Source of the DNA: Arcicella sp040387735
GTDB lineage: Bacteria; Bacteroidota; Bacteroidia; Cytophagales; Spirosomataceae
Reading direction: 5' to 3'
DNA: 64,000 nucleotides
NCBI GenBank assembly: GCA_040387735.1
Contig: JAZKDE010000054.1
Location: forward strand, 22,650 to 86,649
The position numbers and the translations under genes are program-made. Positions 16,590 through 26,216 of this stretch are shown here, in pieces. The notes beneath the pieces were generated by a model, which did not search any database, was not told where the DNA came from, and saw nothing but the letters and a program-made list of their open reading frames with translations. How positions within the stretch are numbered: the first letter of the stretch is position 1; every line of letters begins with the position of its first letter.

Positions 16590-17678
16590 ATGAAATTAAA
16601 GTCAGTTATTTTTTATGCACTCCTTCAAATTTTATTGGGAGTATCAAATCTTTTTGCCCAACAACCCCAATGGACTTTAACGCCATTTGTCAAACAAGAT
16701 GCCGTAAATCCAATTTTATTACCGCTTCAAAATACGACTTTTGATTGTCCTGTAAGCAAAAAATCCGTTCATTGGGAAGCCAAAGACGTTTATAACCCAG
16801 CGGCAATTGTCAGAAATGGTAAAGTATATTTGCTTTATCGGGCGGAAGATACGTTGAAATCTGTTGACGGAACTTCTCGAATTGGTTTGGCAGTGAGTAA
16901 TGACGGAATTCATTTCAAGAGACAAGCAAAACCTGTTCTTTTTCCAGAAAATGATTTCATGAAGCCTTACGAATGGGCGGGCGGTTGCGAAGACCCTCGA
17001 ATTGTGGAAACTAATAATGGACGATACATTATTACCTACACGACTTATGATGGAAAAACCGCTCGACTTTGCATTGCAACATCGTCAAATCTCCAAAAAT
17101 GGAAGAAGCAAGGTTTAGCTTTCAAACAGGAAAAATACCGAGATTTATGGTCTAAATCGGGAGCAATTATTTGCAAAAGAGTCGGTCAAAAATTGATTGC
17201 ATCTAAAATAAATGGTAAATATTGGATGTATTTTGGCGATACCAATATTTTCTTAGCCAGCTCAGATGATTTAATTACTTGGGAAATTTTGGAAGATGAA
17301 ACGGGCAAACCTAAACCTATTTTTGGAGCGAGAGAAGGCAAATTTGATAGTCGTTTGGTAGAATCTGGACCACCTGCGATGATTACAAAAAAGGGCATTT
17401 TATTACTTTATAACTCCATGAATCTCCACGAAGGTGGTTTTGCGGGATTACCACCCGATGCGTACAGTGCGGGACAAATTTTGATGGATATCAAAGACCC
17501 TGCGAAAGTAATTGCCAGAACGGATGATTATTTTATGAAACCCGAGAAATCTTATGAATTAAATGGGCAGGTCAATCAGGTAGTTTTTATTGAGGGAATG
17601 GTCTATTTCAAAAATCGTTTTTTCTTGTATTACGGAACGGCTGATTCTAAAATTGCCGTAGCGGTTTGTAAGTTTTAG
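16590..17678 (+). CDS. Secreted GH130 mannoside phosphorylase/hydrolase
   Basis: A 362-aa GH130 enzyme with a signal peptide (cleavage near residue 23, LFAQ). GH130 contains phosphorylases acting on beta-mannosides and some hydrolases. The five-bladed propeller signatures are visible: VYNPAAIVRNGKVYLLYRAED, SRIGLAVSNDGIHF, EWAGGCEDPRIVE (with the Glu-Asp pair of the active site), WSKSGAI, KYWMYFGDTNIFLASSDDL and ESGPPAMITKKGILLLYNSMN. A signal peptide suggests a hydrolytic role outside the cytoplasm, where phosphate and sugar-phosphate capture make less sense (inference). Its neighbour GH92 supports mannoside breakdown. Confidence 0.92.
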   Translation: MKLKSVIFYALLQILLGVSNLFAQQPQWTLTPFVKQDAVNPILLPLQNTTFDCPVSKKSVHWEAKDVYNPAAIVRNGKVYLLYRAEDTLKSVDGTSRIGLAVSNDGIHFKRQAKPVLFPENDFMKPYEWAGGCEDPRIVETNNGRYIITYTTYDGKTARLCIATSSNLQKWKKQGLAFKQEKYRDLWSKSGAIICKRVGQKLIASKINGKYWMYFGDTNIFLASSDDLITWEILEDETGKPKPIFGAREGKFDSRLVESGPPAMITKKGILLLYNSMNLHEGGFAGLPPDAYSAGQILMDIKDPAKVIARTDDYFMKPEKSYELNGQVNQVVFIEGMVYFKNRFFLYYGTADSKIAVAVCKF

Positions 17679-17679
17679 C

Positions 17680-17747
17680 AATACGGATTTAGCCTGTAAT
17701 TATTCAGATTAAAGTCTGAAATACGATTACAGGCTAAATCCTGTATT
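17680..17747. terminator. Nested palindrome between GH130 and the RND operon
   Basis: The outer arms 17680-17700 and 17726-17747 pair almost perfectly over about 20 bp. An independent inner hairpin lies at 17703-17720. The structure lies between the converging GH130 (+) and TolC-like (-) genes and ends 2 nt before the latter's stop, so it should terminate both. Confidence 0.75.
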
Positions 17748-17748
17748 A

Positions 17749-19065
17749 CTAAATACTTAACTGATTTGCGATTTGTTTCAGCGTAATTTCGGCAATTTTG
17801 GCAGTATAACTCAAATTATTTAAACGATAACCCGAGTTCTCAAAGCTCTGCTGAGCCTGTTTAATATCAATAATCGTGGCTTGTCCCAACTGGAATTTTT
17901 GCGTAATTAAATTCAATAATTTTCCTGCAAGTTCGTAGTTTTGTTTTTCAGCTTCTATTAAATCCAATGTACTTTTATAAGCTTCCCACGATTTAGAAGC
18001 ACTATTTTGAAAGTTTTGGAAAAGCACTTCTTTTTGCAAGCGAGCAGTTTGGGTATTTACTTTTGCCACTTGAATTTGTCGTAAATTCACACTTCCCGCA
18101 TAAATTGGCACGGCTACATTTACTCCCACAAAAGGCCCATAATTTTGGTTTAACAGGGTAAAACCGGCATCACTTTGATTTCGGCTATAACTGTATCCTG
18201 TATTTACGTTGACCGTTGGGTAACGACGAGCATTGGCTTCTCGCTCAATAATTTTATTTATATTGATTTGTACTTCCGCCGAAAGAATACTTGGATTATT
18301 CTTGATACTCGTTTGAATACTCTCCCATTGAATATTTTTATCCACTAAAATAGTATCTGAAATACTAATTTCGGTATCCTGACTCAACACTAAACTACGC
18401 AACAAATCGGTTTTACTTTGTTGAATAATAATTCTTTGAGACAGTAAAGCTTGTGTTTGGGCATTCAAGTCTAAACGAGCTTGAAACAATTCTGCATCAT
18501 TCGACAGTCCAACATTTTTTCGGGCTTCAATTAAGGCTAATTTTTGCTTTGAAACTTCAATAGACTGATTGAGGGTTGTTACAAAATTTTGTTGTTGAAC
18601 AACCGCAAAATACTTTATCGTCACATCAGCAATAGCATTTTGAATGGTAGAGTTTAATTGTTCTTGGCTGAGATGTTGAAGCTCTGCTAAACGCTCTTTT
18701 GTGGCAATTACCCTTCCACCATTAAATAATAACATCGTTGCGGTAAGTCCAATTTGCGTATTATTTCCAACTACGGCAGTTCTGTTGGTACTTGTACCAT
18801 TACTCAATTCCTGATTCAATCCCGTTACTTGTTCGGTAGTACTGGCAGTTGCCGAAACCGTCGGTAATCCACCCGCTACACCAATATAATTATTGATATT
18901 ATTGACAGTAACAGTATTTTTTGAAATCTGAATATCTAAATTATTTTTCAACGCCGTTTCAATCGCTTTACTCAACGTAATTTGTTGTTGAGCAAAGCCT
19001 GAAAAAACGCCAATTATTAGCAAACAGCACGTTAATGAAATGATATATTTGAATGAGATTCTCAT
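17749..19065 (-). CDS. TolC-family outer-membrane efflux channel
   Basis: A 438-aa outer-membrane factor. A signal peptide (cleavage near residue 25, GFAQ) is followed by ITLSKAIETALKNNLDIQISKNTV, the usual start of TolC/OprM proteins, and two matching halves rich in long helices (residues about 30-220 and 240-438). It is the last gene of the three-gene RND operon, 171 nt after the permease. It would form the exit channel through the outer membrane for the pump. The length is typical of Bacteroidota members, and there is no lipobox, so it is not lipid-anchored. Confidence 0.92.
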   Translation of the reverse strand: MRISFKYIISLTCCLLIIGVFSGFAQQQITLSKAIETALKNNLDIQISKNTVTVNNINNYIGVAGGLPTVSATASTTEQVTGLNQELSNGTSTNRTAVVGNNTQIGLTATMLLFNGGRVIATKERLAELQHLSQEQLNSTIQNAIADVTIKYFAVVQQQNFVTTLNQSIEVSKQKLALIEARKNVGLSNDAELFQARLDLNAQTQALLSQRIIIQQSKTDLLRSLVLSQDTEISISDTILVDKNIQWESIQTSIKNNPSILSAEVQININKIIEREANARRYPTVNVNTGYSYSRNQSDAGFTLLNQNYGPFVGVNVAVPIYAGSVNLRQIQVAKVNTQTARLQKEVLFQNFQNSASKSWEAYKSTLDLIEAEKQNYELAGKLLNLITQKFQLGQATIIDIKQAQQSFENSGYRLNNLSYTAKIAEITLKQIANQLSI

Positions 19066-19103
19066 ATTTTTAGTTAATTTTTTTAACTTAATAATCGTGA
19101 AAT

Positions 19104-19223
19104 AATAACTTATAAATTTTAGATTAATTATTTTGAGGAGATTATCGGATTTTAAAGCAAATAATGACGGCTCTCGCTATTTAGAAATAGCATCAAAAAA
19201 TAAGATGAAAATTATAAGTTATT
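19104..19223. repeat. Structured spacer between the RND permease and TolC-like genes
   Basis: Within the 171-nt intergenic space, 12-nt arms (19104-19115 and 19212-19223) are inverted and could close a large stem enclosing a smaller hairpin with a 7-bp stem at 19176-19191. It may control the ratio of channel to pump, for example by RNA processing, but that is inference. Confidence 0.35.
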
Positions 19224-19236
19224 GTTTTACTATTAC

Positions 19237-22200
19237 TTAATTCCCTTCTACAAAAGCTTGCTCTTCATCTGCAAGTTTTGATTCTTCGGTTTTATAATGA
19301 CTACTTGAAATAAATGAATACACCGCAGGAATCACCAATAATGTCAGGATTAAAGAGAATAAAATACCACCAACTACTACAATTCCCAAAGGAATTCGAC
19401 TGGTAGAGGCAGCTCCTAAACTTAAAGCAATTGGTAAAGCACCCAATGAAGTTGCTAAACTGGTCATTAAAATTGGGCGTAAACGTTGTGCAGCCGCTTC
19501 CACAACAGCATCAATTTTAGAATACCCTTCCGCTCGCTTATGATTGGCGAATTCCACTATCAAAATACCATTTTTCGTTACCAAACCAATCAACATAATC
19601 ATTCCGATTTGCGAGAAAATATTTAGCGTTTGTCCAAAAAACCAGAGACTTCCCAACGCACCAGCCAACGCCAATGGAACGGTAATCATGATGGTAAATG
19701 GGTCTTTAAAACTTTCAAACTGAGCCGCCAAAAGTAAATAAATCAAAACCAAAGCCAAGCCAAAAGCAAAAGCTGTGTTAGATGAACTTTCCGCATAGTC
19801 TCTCGAAGGTCCACTTAATGCCGTCTGAAATGATTTATCAAGCACTTTAGCAGAAATAGCTTGCATTGCTTTTACGCCATCACCAATGGTTTTTCCTTCC
19901 GCCAAAGAGGCCGAAATCGTCGCTGCTTTCAAACGGTTAAAGTGAAATAAAGTTGACGGGTTACTACTTTCTTCTAATTTTACAACCGCACTCAAAGGAA
20001 TGCGTTCACCACGAGTATTGGTAACGAAAAGGTTTGAAATATCAACGGGTTGCGTTCGGTCTTTGCGTTCAACTTGAGCAGTTACCTCGTATTGGCGACC
20101 ATTCATTGTGAAATATGCCAATCTTCTACCACTAAATGCCCCTTGTACCGCACTTACGACATCTTGAGTTGTCAATGCCAAATCCTTAATTTTAATACGG
20201 TCGAAAGTCATTAAGATTTCGGGCTTATTAAATTTCAAGTTTACATCGACATTCTGGAAAGTTTTATCGCTTCGTGCTTCTTCCAAGAATTTGGGAATCG
20301 CCTCTTTTATTTTATTAAAGTCAAGATTTTGAAGTACAAACTGCACAGGTAAACTTCCTCTCGACCCCAAACCAACCGAAATTGTTTGTTCTTGAATGGC
20401 AAAAACACGAGCATTATTAAACTTACTCATTTTTTTATTGAGCATTTTTGCAATTTCATCTTGACTACGAGTACGTCCATCGGGAGCAACTAAGCCAATC
20501 CGAGCAATCGAAGAGTTTGTTCCACCATTACCTCCAAAACCTGGAACTGCATTAAATACAAACTCTTTTTCGGGAATAGAATCATTTAAAAAGTTGGTTA
20601 TTTTATCAGAAACATCCTGTGTAAAAGAAAAACTCGAACCTTCAGCGGTACTTACCGTAAAACGAACGCTACTTTTATCTTCCATCGGAGCAATTTCACT
20701 TTGGAGATTTTTTCCCGAAAACCAAATCAAAAGTCCACAGGCCAAAACAATTACCCATGCTATCCAACGAACTCGCATGAAACCTTGCAAAATACTTTTA
20801 TAACCACTTTCCATACCCGTAAAGAATGGTTCGGTTTTATCATAAAGCCAACCGTGACCCGCTTTTTTACGAGTTAAATAAACGTTAAGAACAGGCGTAA
20901 TAGTCAAAGAAACAAAAGCCGAAATCAATACCGCTGCGGCAACTACAATCCCGAATTCACGGAATAGACTTCCCACGAAGCCTTCTAAGAAAATCACGGG
21001 TAAAAACACAACCGCCAAAGTCAGTGACGTTGAAATAACGGCAAAGAATATTTCTTTACTTCCTTCTAAGGCCGCTTTTCGTATGGGTAAGCCTTGTTCC
21101 AATTTTCGGAAAATATTTTCGGTAACAACAATTCCATCATCAACCACGAGTCCCGTTGCCAATACAATTCCTAAAAGCGTCAATACGTTGATTGTAAAAC
21201 CACAAATGTACATCACGAAAAAAGTCGCAATTAATGAAATAGGAATATCAATCAAAGGACGAATAGCAATCAACCAATTTCGGAAAAAGAAGAAAATTAC
21301 CAAAACTACTAAACTGAATGAAATCACCAATGTTTCCTCCACTTCTTCCAAAGAACGGCGGACATTTCGAGTATTATCAATCAATAGTTTAAACTGAATA
21401 TCTGATTTATTTTCCTTTTGGATTTCGTCTAAACGCTTATTAAATTCATCGGCAATTTTGATATAATTTGCCCCAGGTTGCGGAATAATGGCCAACCCTA
21501 CGGCATAAGCTCCGTTATATTTCCAGCTCTGCTCCAAATTTTCAGGTCCTAATTCAACACCAGCAACATCTCCCAAGCGAACAATTCCCGTGGTACTTTC
21601 ACGAATAATTAAATCTCTAAACTGTTGTTCAGTCGTTAATCTTCCCAAAGCACGAATGGTCATTTCGGTATTACTTCCGTAAATTTTTCCCGCTGGAATT
21701 TCAACATTTTCACGAGCCAAAGCATTTTGAACATCTGTAAACGATAAGCTGTAAGCATTCAAACGGTCAGGTTTTAGCCAAATTCGCATTGAATAACGTT
21801 TTTGACCCAGAATGTTTACTCCACTAACATCATTAATGGTTTGAAAACGCTGTTGTAGAACATTTTCAGCGTAATCACTCAATTCCAATAAACTTTTGGT
21901 TCTACTTTGAATAGCCAATAACAAGATAAAATCACTGTTGGCATCCGCTTTAGAAACCACTGGCGGAGCGTCAATATCTTGCGGTAAATTTCTTACTGCC
22001 TGAGCGACTTTATCTCGTACATCACTGGCGGCGGCTTCCAGAGGAACATCCAAATTAAACTCTACCGAAATAGAACTACTACCCAAAGTACTCGATGAAG
22101 TTATTGAACGAATTCCAGGAATACCGTTAATTTGTTTTTCGAGTGGTTCAGTAATTTGATTTTCAATAATATCGGGGTTTGCTCCTGTATAAGCGGTTCT

Positions 22201-22341
22201 CACCGTAACAATGGGCGGATCAATGGCAGGATAATCTCGTACTGCCAGAAATGAAAATCCAACTACCCCAAATAGGATAATCAAGACATTCATTACCGTA
22301 GCAAAAACGGGTCTTTTTAATGATAACTCTGAAATGTTCAT
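19237..22341 (-). CDS. RND multidrug efflux permease (HAE1 type)
   Basis: A 1034-aa inner-membrane proton-driven pump of the AcrB/MexB group. It begins with NISELSLKRPVFATVMNVLIILFGVVGF (TM1), has the large periplasmic loops after TM1 and TM7, and TM4 carries the proton-relay aspartates in GIVLATGLVVDDGIVVTENI. Conserved ends of the second half (IGMIMLIGLVTKNGILIVEFAN and RPILMTSLATSLGALPIAL) are intact. It sits between the adaptor and TolC genes, all on the minus strand. Full length and motifs suggest a working pump; substrates are unknown. Confidence 0.95.
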   Translation of the reverse strand: MNISELSLKRPVFATVMNVLIILFGVVGFSFLAVRDYPAIDPPIVTVRTAYTGANPDIIENQITEPLEKQINGIPGIRSITSSSTLGSSSISVEFNLDVPLEAAASDVRDKVAQAVRNLPQDIDAPPVVSKADANSDFILLLAIQSRTKSLLELSDYAENVLQQRFQTINDVSGVNILGQKRYSMRIWLKPDRLNAYSLSFTDVQNALARENVEIPAGKIYGSNTEMTIRALGRLTTEQQFRDLIIRESTTGIVRLGDVAGVELGPENLEQSWKYNGAYAVGLAIIPQPGANYIKIADEFNKRLDEIQKENKSDIQFKLLIDNTRNVRRSLEEVEETLVISFSLVVLVIFFFFRNWLIAIRPLIDIPISLIATFFVMYICGFTINVLTLLGIVLATGLVVDDGIVVTENIFRKLEQGLPIRKAALEGSKEIFFAVISTSLTLAVVFLPVIFLEGFVGSLFREFGIVVAAAVLISAFVSLTITPVLNVYLTRKKAGHGWLYDKTEPFFTGMESGYKSILQGFMRVRWIAWVIVLACGLLIWFSGKNLQSEIAPMEDKSSVRFTVSTAEGSSFSFTQDVSDKITNFLNDSIPEKEFVFNAVPGFGGNGGTNSSIARIGLVAPDGRTRSQDEIAKMLNKKMSKFNNARVFAIQEQTISVGLGSRGSLPVQFVLQNLDFNKIKEAIPKFLEEARSDKTFQNVDVNLKFNKPEILMTFDRIKIKDLALTTQDVVSAVQGAFSGRRLAYFTMNGRQYEVTAQVERKDRTQPVDISNLFVTNTRGERIPLSAVVKLEESSNPSTLFHFNRLKAATISASLAEGKTIGDGVKAMQAISAKVLDKSFQTALSGPSRDYAESSSNTAFAFGLALVLIYLLLAAQFESFKDPFTIMITVPLALAGALGSLWFFGQTLNIFSQIGMIMLIGLVTKNGILIVEFANHKRAEGYSKIDAVVEAAAQRLRPILMTSLATSLGALPIALSLGAASTSRIPLGIVVVGGILFSLILTLLVIPAVYSFISSSHYKTEESKLADEEQAFVEGN

Positions 22342-22457
22342 GAATATTAATGATTAAATCACTTTCAACGCTGTTTAATTGAGGAAGAAAAGCAATTTTA
22401 TGGGAGTCTTTATTATTGAAAAATTGAACTGCTTAAACACTTGATAAATGAAATTCA

Positions 22458-23513
22458 CTACAAGTTTTTCACACTTCTAACCTTAACGGGTTTGTCGGGG
22501 CGAGCAAATAATACGCCGTCAACTACCACAGAATCGCCAATGCTCAAGCCACTGGTAATTTCTACTACGTCTTCTTTTCTAATGCCAGTTTCAACGTTAA
22601 CATATTTAGCTTTTCCATCGTGTACTAAAACCAATTTCTTATTTTTATCATCGGGAATAATAGCATTGGTAGGAATCAAAATGCTACTTTTGGCAGAACC
22701 AGCATTGAAATATACTTTGGCAAAAGTGCCAGGGTTAGCCGAACAGTTTGATAATAAAGCCCGAATCAATAAATTTCGAGTTGTCTGATTTACCTGTGGC
22801 TCACGGGCAATCACAACCGCTTTGCAACGAGTCTTTTTCAAGCCGTCAACCTCTACTTCTATAATTGAACCTTTGTGAATGATAGACGAATATTCTTCTG
22901 GAACGGTAAAATCAACCTTTAATTTGTTGATTTGTTGCATAGTTGCAATAATTGTCGTTGGTGAAACATACGCACCTTGACTGATTTGACGAAGGCCAAT
23001 TACACCGCTAAAAGGAGCTTTCAAAACCGTTTTTGCAATCAAAACTTCGGTATAAGCCAAGTCTGCTTTCAAGCTATTAACTTGATTCAACGCAGCATCA
23101 TAATCGCCTTGGTTTATTCCGTTGATGGCAATTAATTTACTCAATCGTTGCTCCGTTTTTTGGGCTAAATCAAGTTGAACTTTCGTTTTGTTGAGTTGTG
23201 CTTGGAGGTCGGCATCGTTAATTCTCGCCAAAACCGTTCCTTGAGCAACCGTTGTTCCTTCTGGAATATTAAGATAAGTGACACGTCCACTTACCTCGGT
23301 ATGCAATTCTACGTATTCGTTAGCAAGGATTGAACCGTTCGCCTCCACGATAGAACTGATAGCTTGTTTTTGAGCAATAATTACATCAACAATAGCGGGT
23401 TGGTCTCCTTTTTTACTATTAGGGTCTTCGGTTTTTTTCTTGTTGCAACCTGTCAATGCAAAACAAAGAGAAATTGCGACTGATAACTTTAAAAGCGTAT
23501 TATTATTCTTCAT
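22458..23513 (-). CDS. RND efflux periplasmic adaptor lipoprotein
   Basis: A 351-aa membrane-fusion protein. The N-terminus has a lipobox ALTGC (Cys23), so it should be lipid-anchored. After a Lys-rich linker come the barrel-sandwich/lipoyl half (IVEANGSILANEYVELHTEVSGRVTYLNIPEGTTVAQG), an alpha-hairpin (about 105-140), the second lipoyl half (ETVLKAPFSGVIGLRQISQGAYV) and beta-barrel and membrane-proximal domains. It is the first gene of the pump operon, with the permease 116 nt downstream. No regulator gene is adjacent. Confidence 0.93.
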   Translation of the reverse strand: MKNNNTLLKLSVAISLCFALTGCNKKKTEDPNSKKGDQPAIVDVIIAQKQAISSIVEANGSILANEYVELHTEVSGRVTYLNIPEGTTVAQGTVLARINDADLQAQLNKTKVQLDLAQKTEQRLSKLIAINGINQGDYDAALNQVNSLKADLAYTEVLIAKTVLKAPFSGVIGLRQISQGAYVSPTTIIATMQQINKLKVDFTVPEEYSSIIHKGSIIEVEVDGLKKTRCKAVVIAREPQVNQTTRNLLIRALLSNCSANPGTFAKVYFNAGSAKSSILIPTNAIIPDDKNKKLVLVHDGKAKYVNVETGIRKEDVVEITSGLSIGDSVVVDGVLFARPDKPVKVRSVKNL

Positions 23514-23807
23514 TTTATGAATCTACGAAAAGTTTTGGCGTTGATTTTTAGGAAAGGTAATTTACGAATTAAATCCTTTTATCCCGCTTTACTTCATAAT
23601 CTTAATATATTTCGACTAAGCGTTATTTTGTGTAGATGACTCGGTTATTTTGGGATAAAAATACCTTTCAATTCACTTAAATTACAAGTATATTTCACTA
23701 ACATTATTCCTAAAATAAAGAGAGGATTATTGAGCAAACGGGAGGACGATTCAAAAAAATAGGAACAAAATCTTTTGCTCCTATTTCTTCAATCTTAAGT
23801 CTAAATC

Positions 23808-24782
23808 TCAAAAATCAATACCAGTACCTTTCAAAAACTTGGAAGATAATTTAGATTTACTGGTGATATAGCGCAAACTTACTCCTAAATATGGTGTAAC
23901 TGGCAAACTGGCAGTTGCCAAATTTTCATTGGCAGAATTGAACGTTTTTAACTGTCGAAAACCTGCGACACCACCTTCAATACCAAGGTTGAATACATTC
24001 AATAAATGAGCATTGGCAGATAAAGTAAATCTAACTTGTTGAAGATTTTGACGACGAAGTAATTTCTCCGTCAGAGCATAGTCCTGATAGCCAGCACTGT
24101 AACCATCATAAACGGTATTAAAATCTAAATGTAGCCACGGGCTTGCTTTATACGCTACACTGGCTCGAAATGGCAAAATACCCGAAACTTTCCAATCATC
24201 ACCGAGGGCTTTAGTGAAACCAAAAATGGGGATAATTCTAAATTTTTGACTAAAAACAATGGCTGTTCCGTAGAGAATTTGCGTTTTTAATCCTAAAATT
24301 CGGAGTCTTGCCACCCCACCATAAAAATAAGGTTGCGGGTTAAAAAACGTCTCATTAGATTGTGTAACTCCTCCACCAGCGCCATAAACCCAAAACTTCT
24401 CTCTTAAACTCGCTTTTAACTGCACAAAAGTTATCCCTAATGTTTTATAACCACCGTCAGGTTGTTCCTTGCCATCAATTGTCGGATTAATTTGAGCCAA
24501 ATTGGCGATTAATAAAGAGTGTTTTGCTTGAATATCTGCCTTTTTTCCAAAACCGATTCCCGCTGAAATCTCCGTACTTAAAGGAATAATACCAACTGCA
24601 GAACTACGATTTAATCCAAATTTTTGACCGTTATCCATCGTGATTGAAGGCATAAAATCTGCTCTCAAACTAATATTTGGATAAAATAACTGACTTAATG
24701 AAGGCGTTTGAGCCAAAATTGAAAAGTTAAGGCAAAACGCCAAATAGCAAATAAGGATAATAAGTTTTTTTGATAGCATCAT
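23808..24782 (-). CDS. Outer-membrane beta-barrel protein, possibly DUF6268 type
   Basis: A 324-aa exported protein with a signal peptide (cleavage near residue 25, ILAQ). The mature part shows the alternating hydrophobic and aromatic pattern of an outer-membrane beta-barrel: FWVYGAGGGVTQ, FYGGVARLRILGLKTQILYGTAIVF, FRASVAYKASPWLHLDFNTVYDG and PYLGVSLRYIT. I believe it resembles the DUF6268 barrel family, but this is from memory of the pattern and should be treated as tentative. It does not share an operon with the RND genes: 294 nt separates them and the gene ends upstream of that operon's start on the same strand. The role is unknown. Confidence 0.65.
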   Translation of the reverse strand: MMLSKKLIILICYLAFCLNFSILAQTPSLSQLFYPNISLRADFMPSITMDNGQKFGLNRSSAVGIIPLSTEISAGIGFGKKADIQAKHSLLIANLAQINPTIDGKEQPDGGYKTLGITFVQLKASLREKFWVYGAGGGVTQSNETFFNPQPYFYGGVARLRILGLKTQILYGTAIVFSQKFRIIPIFGFTKALGDDWKVSGILPFRASVAYKASPWLHLDFNTVYDGYSAGYQDYALTEKLLRRQNLQQVRFTLSANAHLLNVFNLGIEGGVAGFRQLKTFNSANENLATASLPVTPYLGVSLRYITSKSKLSSKFLKGTGIDF

Positions 24783-25225
24783 TGAGCAAGTTTTTTTTAG
24801 TAAACGCTTGATTGATGTTCAAAGTATATTGTGAAATTTCAAGGACATTTTTTGAGATAAAGAGTAGTTCATTCGATTATCCATCTTTTACATTTATTCA
24901 AGATTTTTTAAAACTTTACGAATGAGTCTAAACCTTAGAGTAAGGTATTTAAATAACACAGACTTTCCATTTAAAAATATCAAATATGAGTTTTTTTCTA
25001 CTTTGATTTGTGGTATTTAACGACTTTATAGCAGCGTGTTTTGGTAATTGAAAATATTGAAATTTAGTAGGCTAATGAATATTTTTGGGATAAAGTATAT
25101 GAGTATAAATAATTGATAGTCAATTACGTATTCAAATCAAACAATTACAAACGTTTGCATAAGAAATCTCGCATTTTTTTTCATTTTTTCGCTTACTTGC
25201 GATTGAATTTATTTAATATAATTTA
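24783..25225. other. Intergenic region upstream of inositol oxygenase
   Basis: About 440 nt of very AT-rich DNA without a credible ORF. It holds a 10-bp palindrome at 25148-25157 that looks like a LacI-family operator, and the inositol oxygenase promoter follows at 25203-25233. Nothing else is recognisable. Confidence 0.6.
25148..25157. promoter_or_regulatory. LacI-family-like operator palindrome
   Basis: CAAACGTTTG is a perfect palindrome with the central ACGT of LacI/GalR-type operators. It lies about 45 nt upstream of the -33 element of the inositol oxygenase promoter, a position that fits activation or upstream repression. No LacI-type regulator gene is in the window. Confidence 0.4.
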
Positions 25226-25233
25226 TAACTTTG
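25203..25233 (+). promoter_or_regulatory. Consensus Bacteroidota promoter of inositol oxygenase
   Basis: TTG at 25203-25205, a 20-nt spacer and TAACTTTG at 25226-25233 match the TTG / TAnnTTTG consensus. Transcription would start near 25238, giving a leader of about 45 nt before the ATG at 25286. Confidence 0.7.
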
Positions 25234-25285
25234 AATATAAGAATATTCATATTTTAATCATTTGCCGTTAGTCGGTTTTATCCTC

Positions 25286-26158
25286 ATGGAATTTTCAGAA
25301 AAAGAAATTGCTCCGTTGTCGAGCCTTGATGTTTGGGAAGAAGACGTTTTGTTACGTTATCCAGAAGAAGATAATTCTCCAAATAAAACAAAGGAGGAAT
25401 ATCGCAATTATGACAATCCAGAAAGAGATACAGTTCGTGAGTTTTATCGACTGAATCATACTTATCAAACTTACGATTTCGTAAAGCAAAAGCAAGCGGA
25501 ATTCTTAAAATTTGATAGAACAGAAATGCCAATTTGGGATGCGTTTGACTTCCTTAATACCTTAGTCGATGACTCCGATCCAGATACTTCGCTCGACCAG
25601 TGGCAACATTTATTGCAAACCTCTGAAGCAATTCGTGCCGATGGTCATCCAGATTGGTTTGTTTTAACGGGTTTACTGCATGACATGGGTAAAGTTTTAT
25701 GTCTCTTCGGCGAACCACAATGGGCAGTGGTAGGTGATACATTTCCAGTAGGTTGTAAACATTCAGATAAAATTGTGTATTCTGAATATTTTGCCGCAAA
25801 TCCTGATACAAACGACGAAAAACTTAATTCAAAATATGGTGTTTATGAACCAAATTGTGGCTTAAAAAACGTAGATATGTCGTGGGGACACGATGAATAT
25901 TTGTACCAAATGGTAAAAGACCGTTTACCAGAAGAAGCTTTGTACATGATTCGTTACCACTCATTTTACTCGCAACATCGTGAAAATGCTTACGAACATT
26001 TAATGGATGCACACGACCACGAAATGTTTGAGTGGGTGAAGAAATTTAACCCTTACGATTTGTATTCAAAATTGCCAACTCCTCCAGATACGCAAGCATT
26101 AAAACCATATTACGAAGAGTTGTTGAAAAAATATTTACCAGCAACATTGAAATTCTAA
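25286..26158 (+). CDS. myo-Inositol oxygenase
   Basis: A 290-aa MIOX-family di-iron oxygenase that would convert myo-inositol and O2 to glucuronate. The HD-type iron ligands are visible: QWQHLLQTSEAIR, LTGLLHDMGKVL (His-Asp pair), GCKHSDKI, SWGHDEYLYQMV and MIRYHSFYSQH. The substrate motif FGEPQWAVVGDTFPVGC is also typical. Length matches eukaryotic MIOX. An in-frame TTG at 25262 would add 8 residues, but the ATG at 25286 is preferred as it gives the normal N-terminus and follows a promoter-proximal leader. It is a single-gene unit with its own promoter and terminator, with no glucuronate genes nearby. Confidence 0.94.
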   Translation: MEFSEKEIAPLSSLDVWEEDVLLRYPEEDNSPNKTKEEYRNYDNPERDTVREFYRLNHTYQTYDFVKQKQAEFLKFDRTEMPIWDAFDFLNTLVDDSDPDTSLDQWQHLLQTSEAIRADGHPDWFVLTGLLHDMGKVLCLFGEPQWAVVGDTFPVGCKHSDKIVYSEYFAANPDTNDEKLNSKYGVYEPNCGLKNVDMSWGHDEYLYQMVKDRLPEEALYMIRYHSFYSQHRENAYEHLMDAHDHEMFEWVKKFNPYDLYSKLPTPPDTQALKPYYEELLKKYLPATLKF

Positions 26159-26163
26159 TGCTT

Positions 26164-26199
26164 AAAACTTTACCCAAATACGGGTAAAGTTTTATTTTT
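26164..26199 (+). terminator. Intrinsic terminator of inositol oxygenase
   Basis: A perfect 12-bp stem (26164-26175 with 26182-26193), 6-nt loop and following T run lie 5 nt after the stop codon. A textbook rho-independent terminator. Confidence 0.9.
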
Positions 26200-26216
26200 T
26201 AAACCCAAATCTAACC

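Noticed and set aside
25262..25285. TTG start for inositol oxygenase, adding 8 residues
   Set aside because: The ATG at 25286 gives the family-like N-terminus; TTG starts are rare here.
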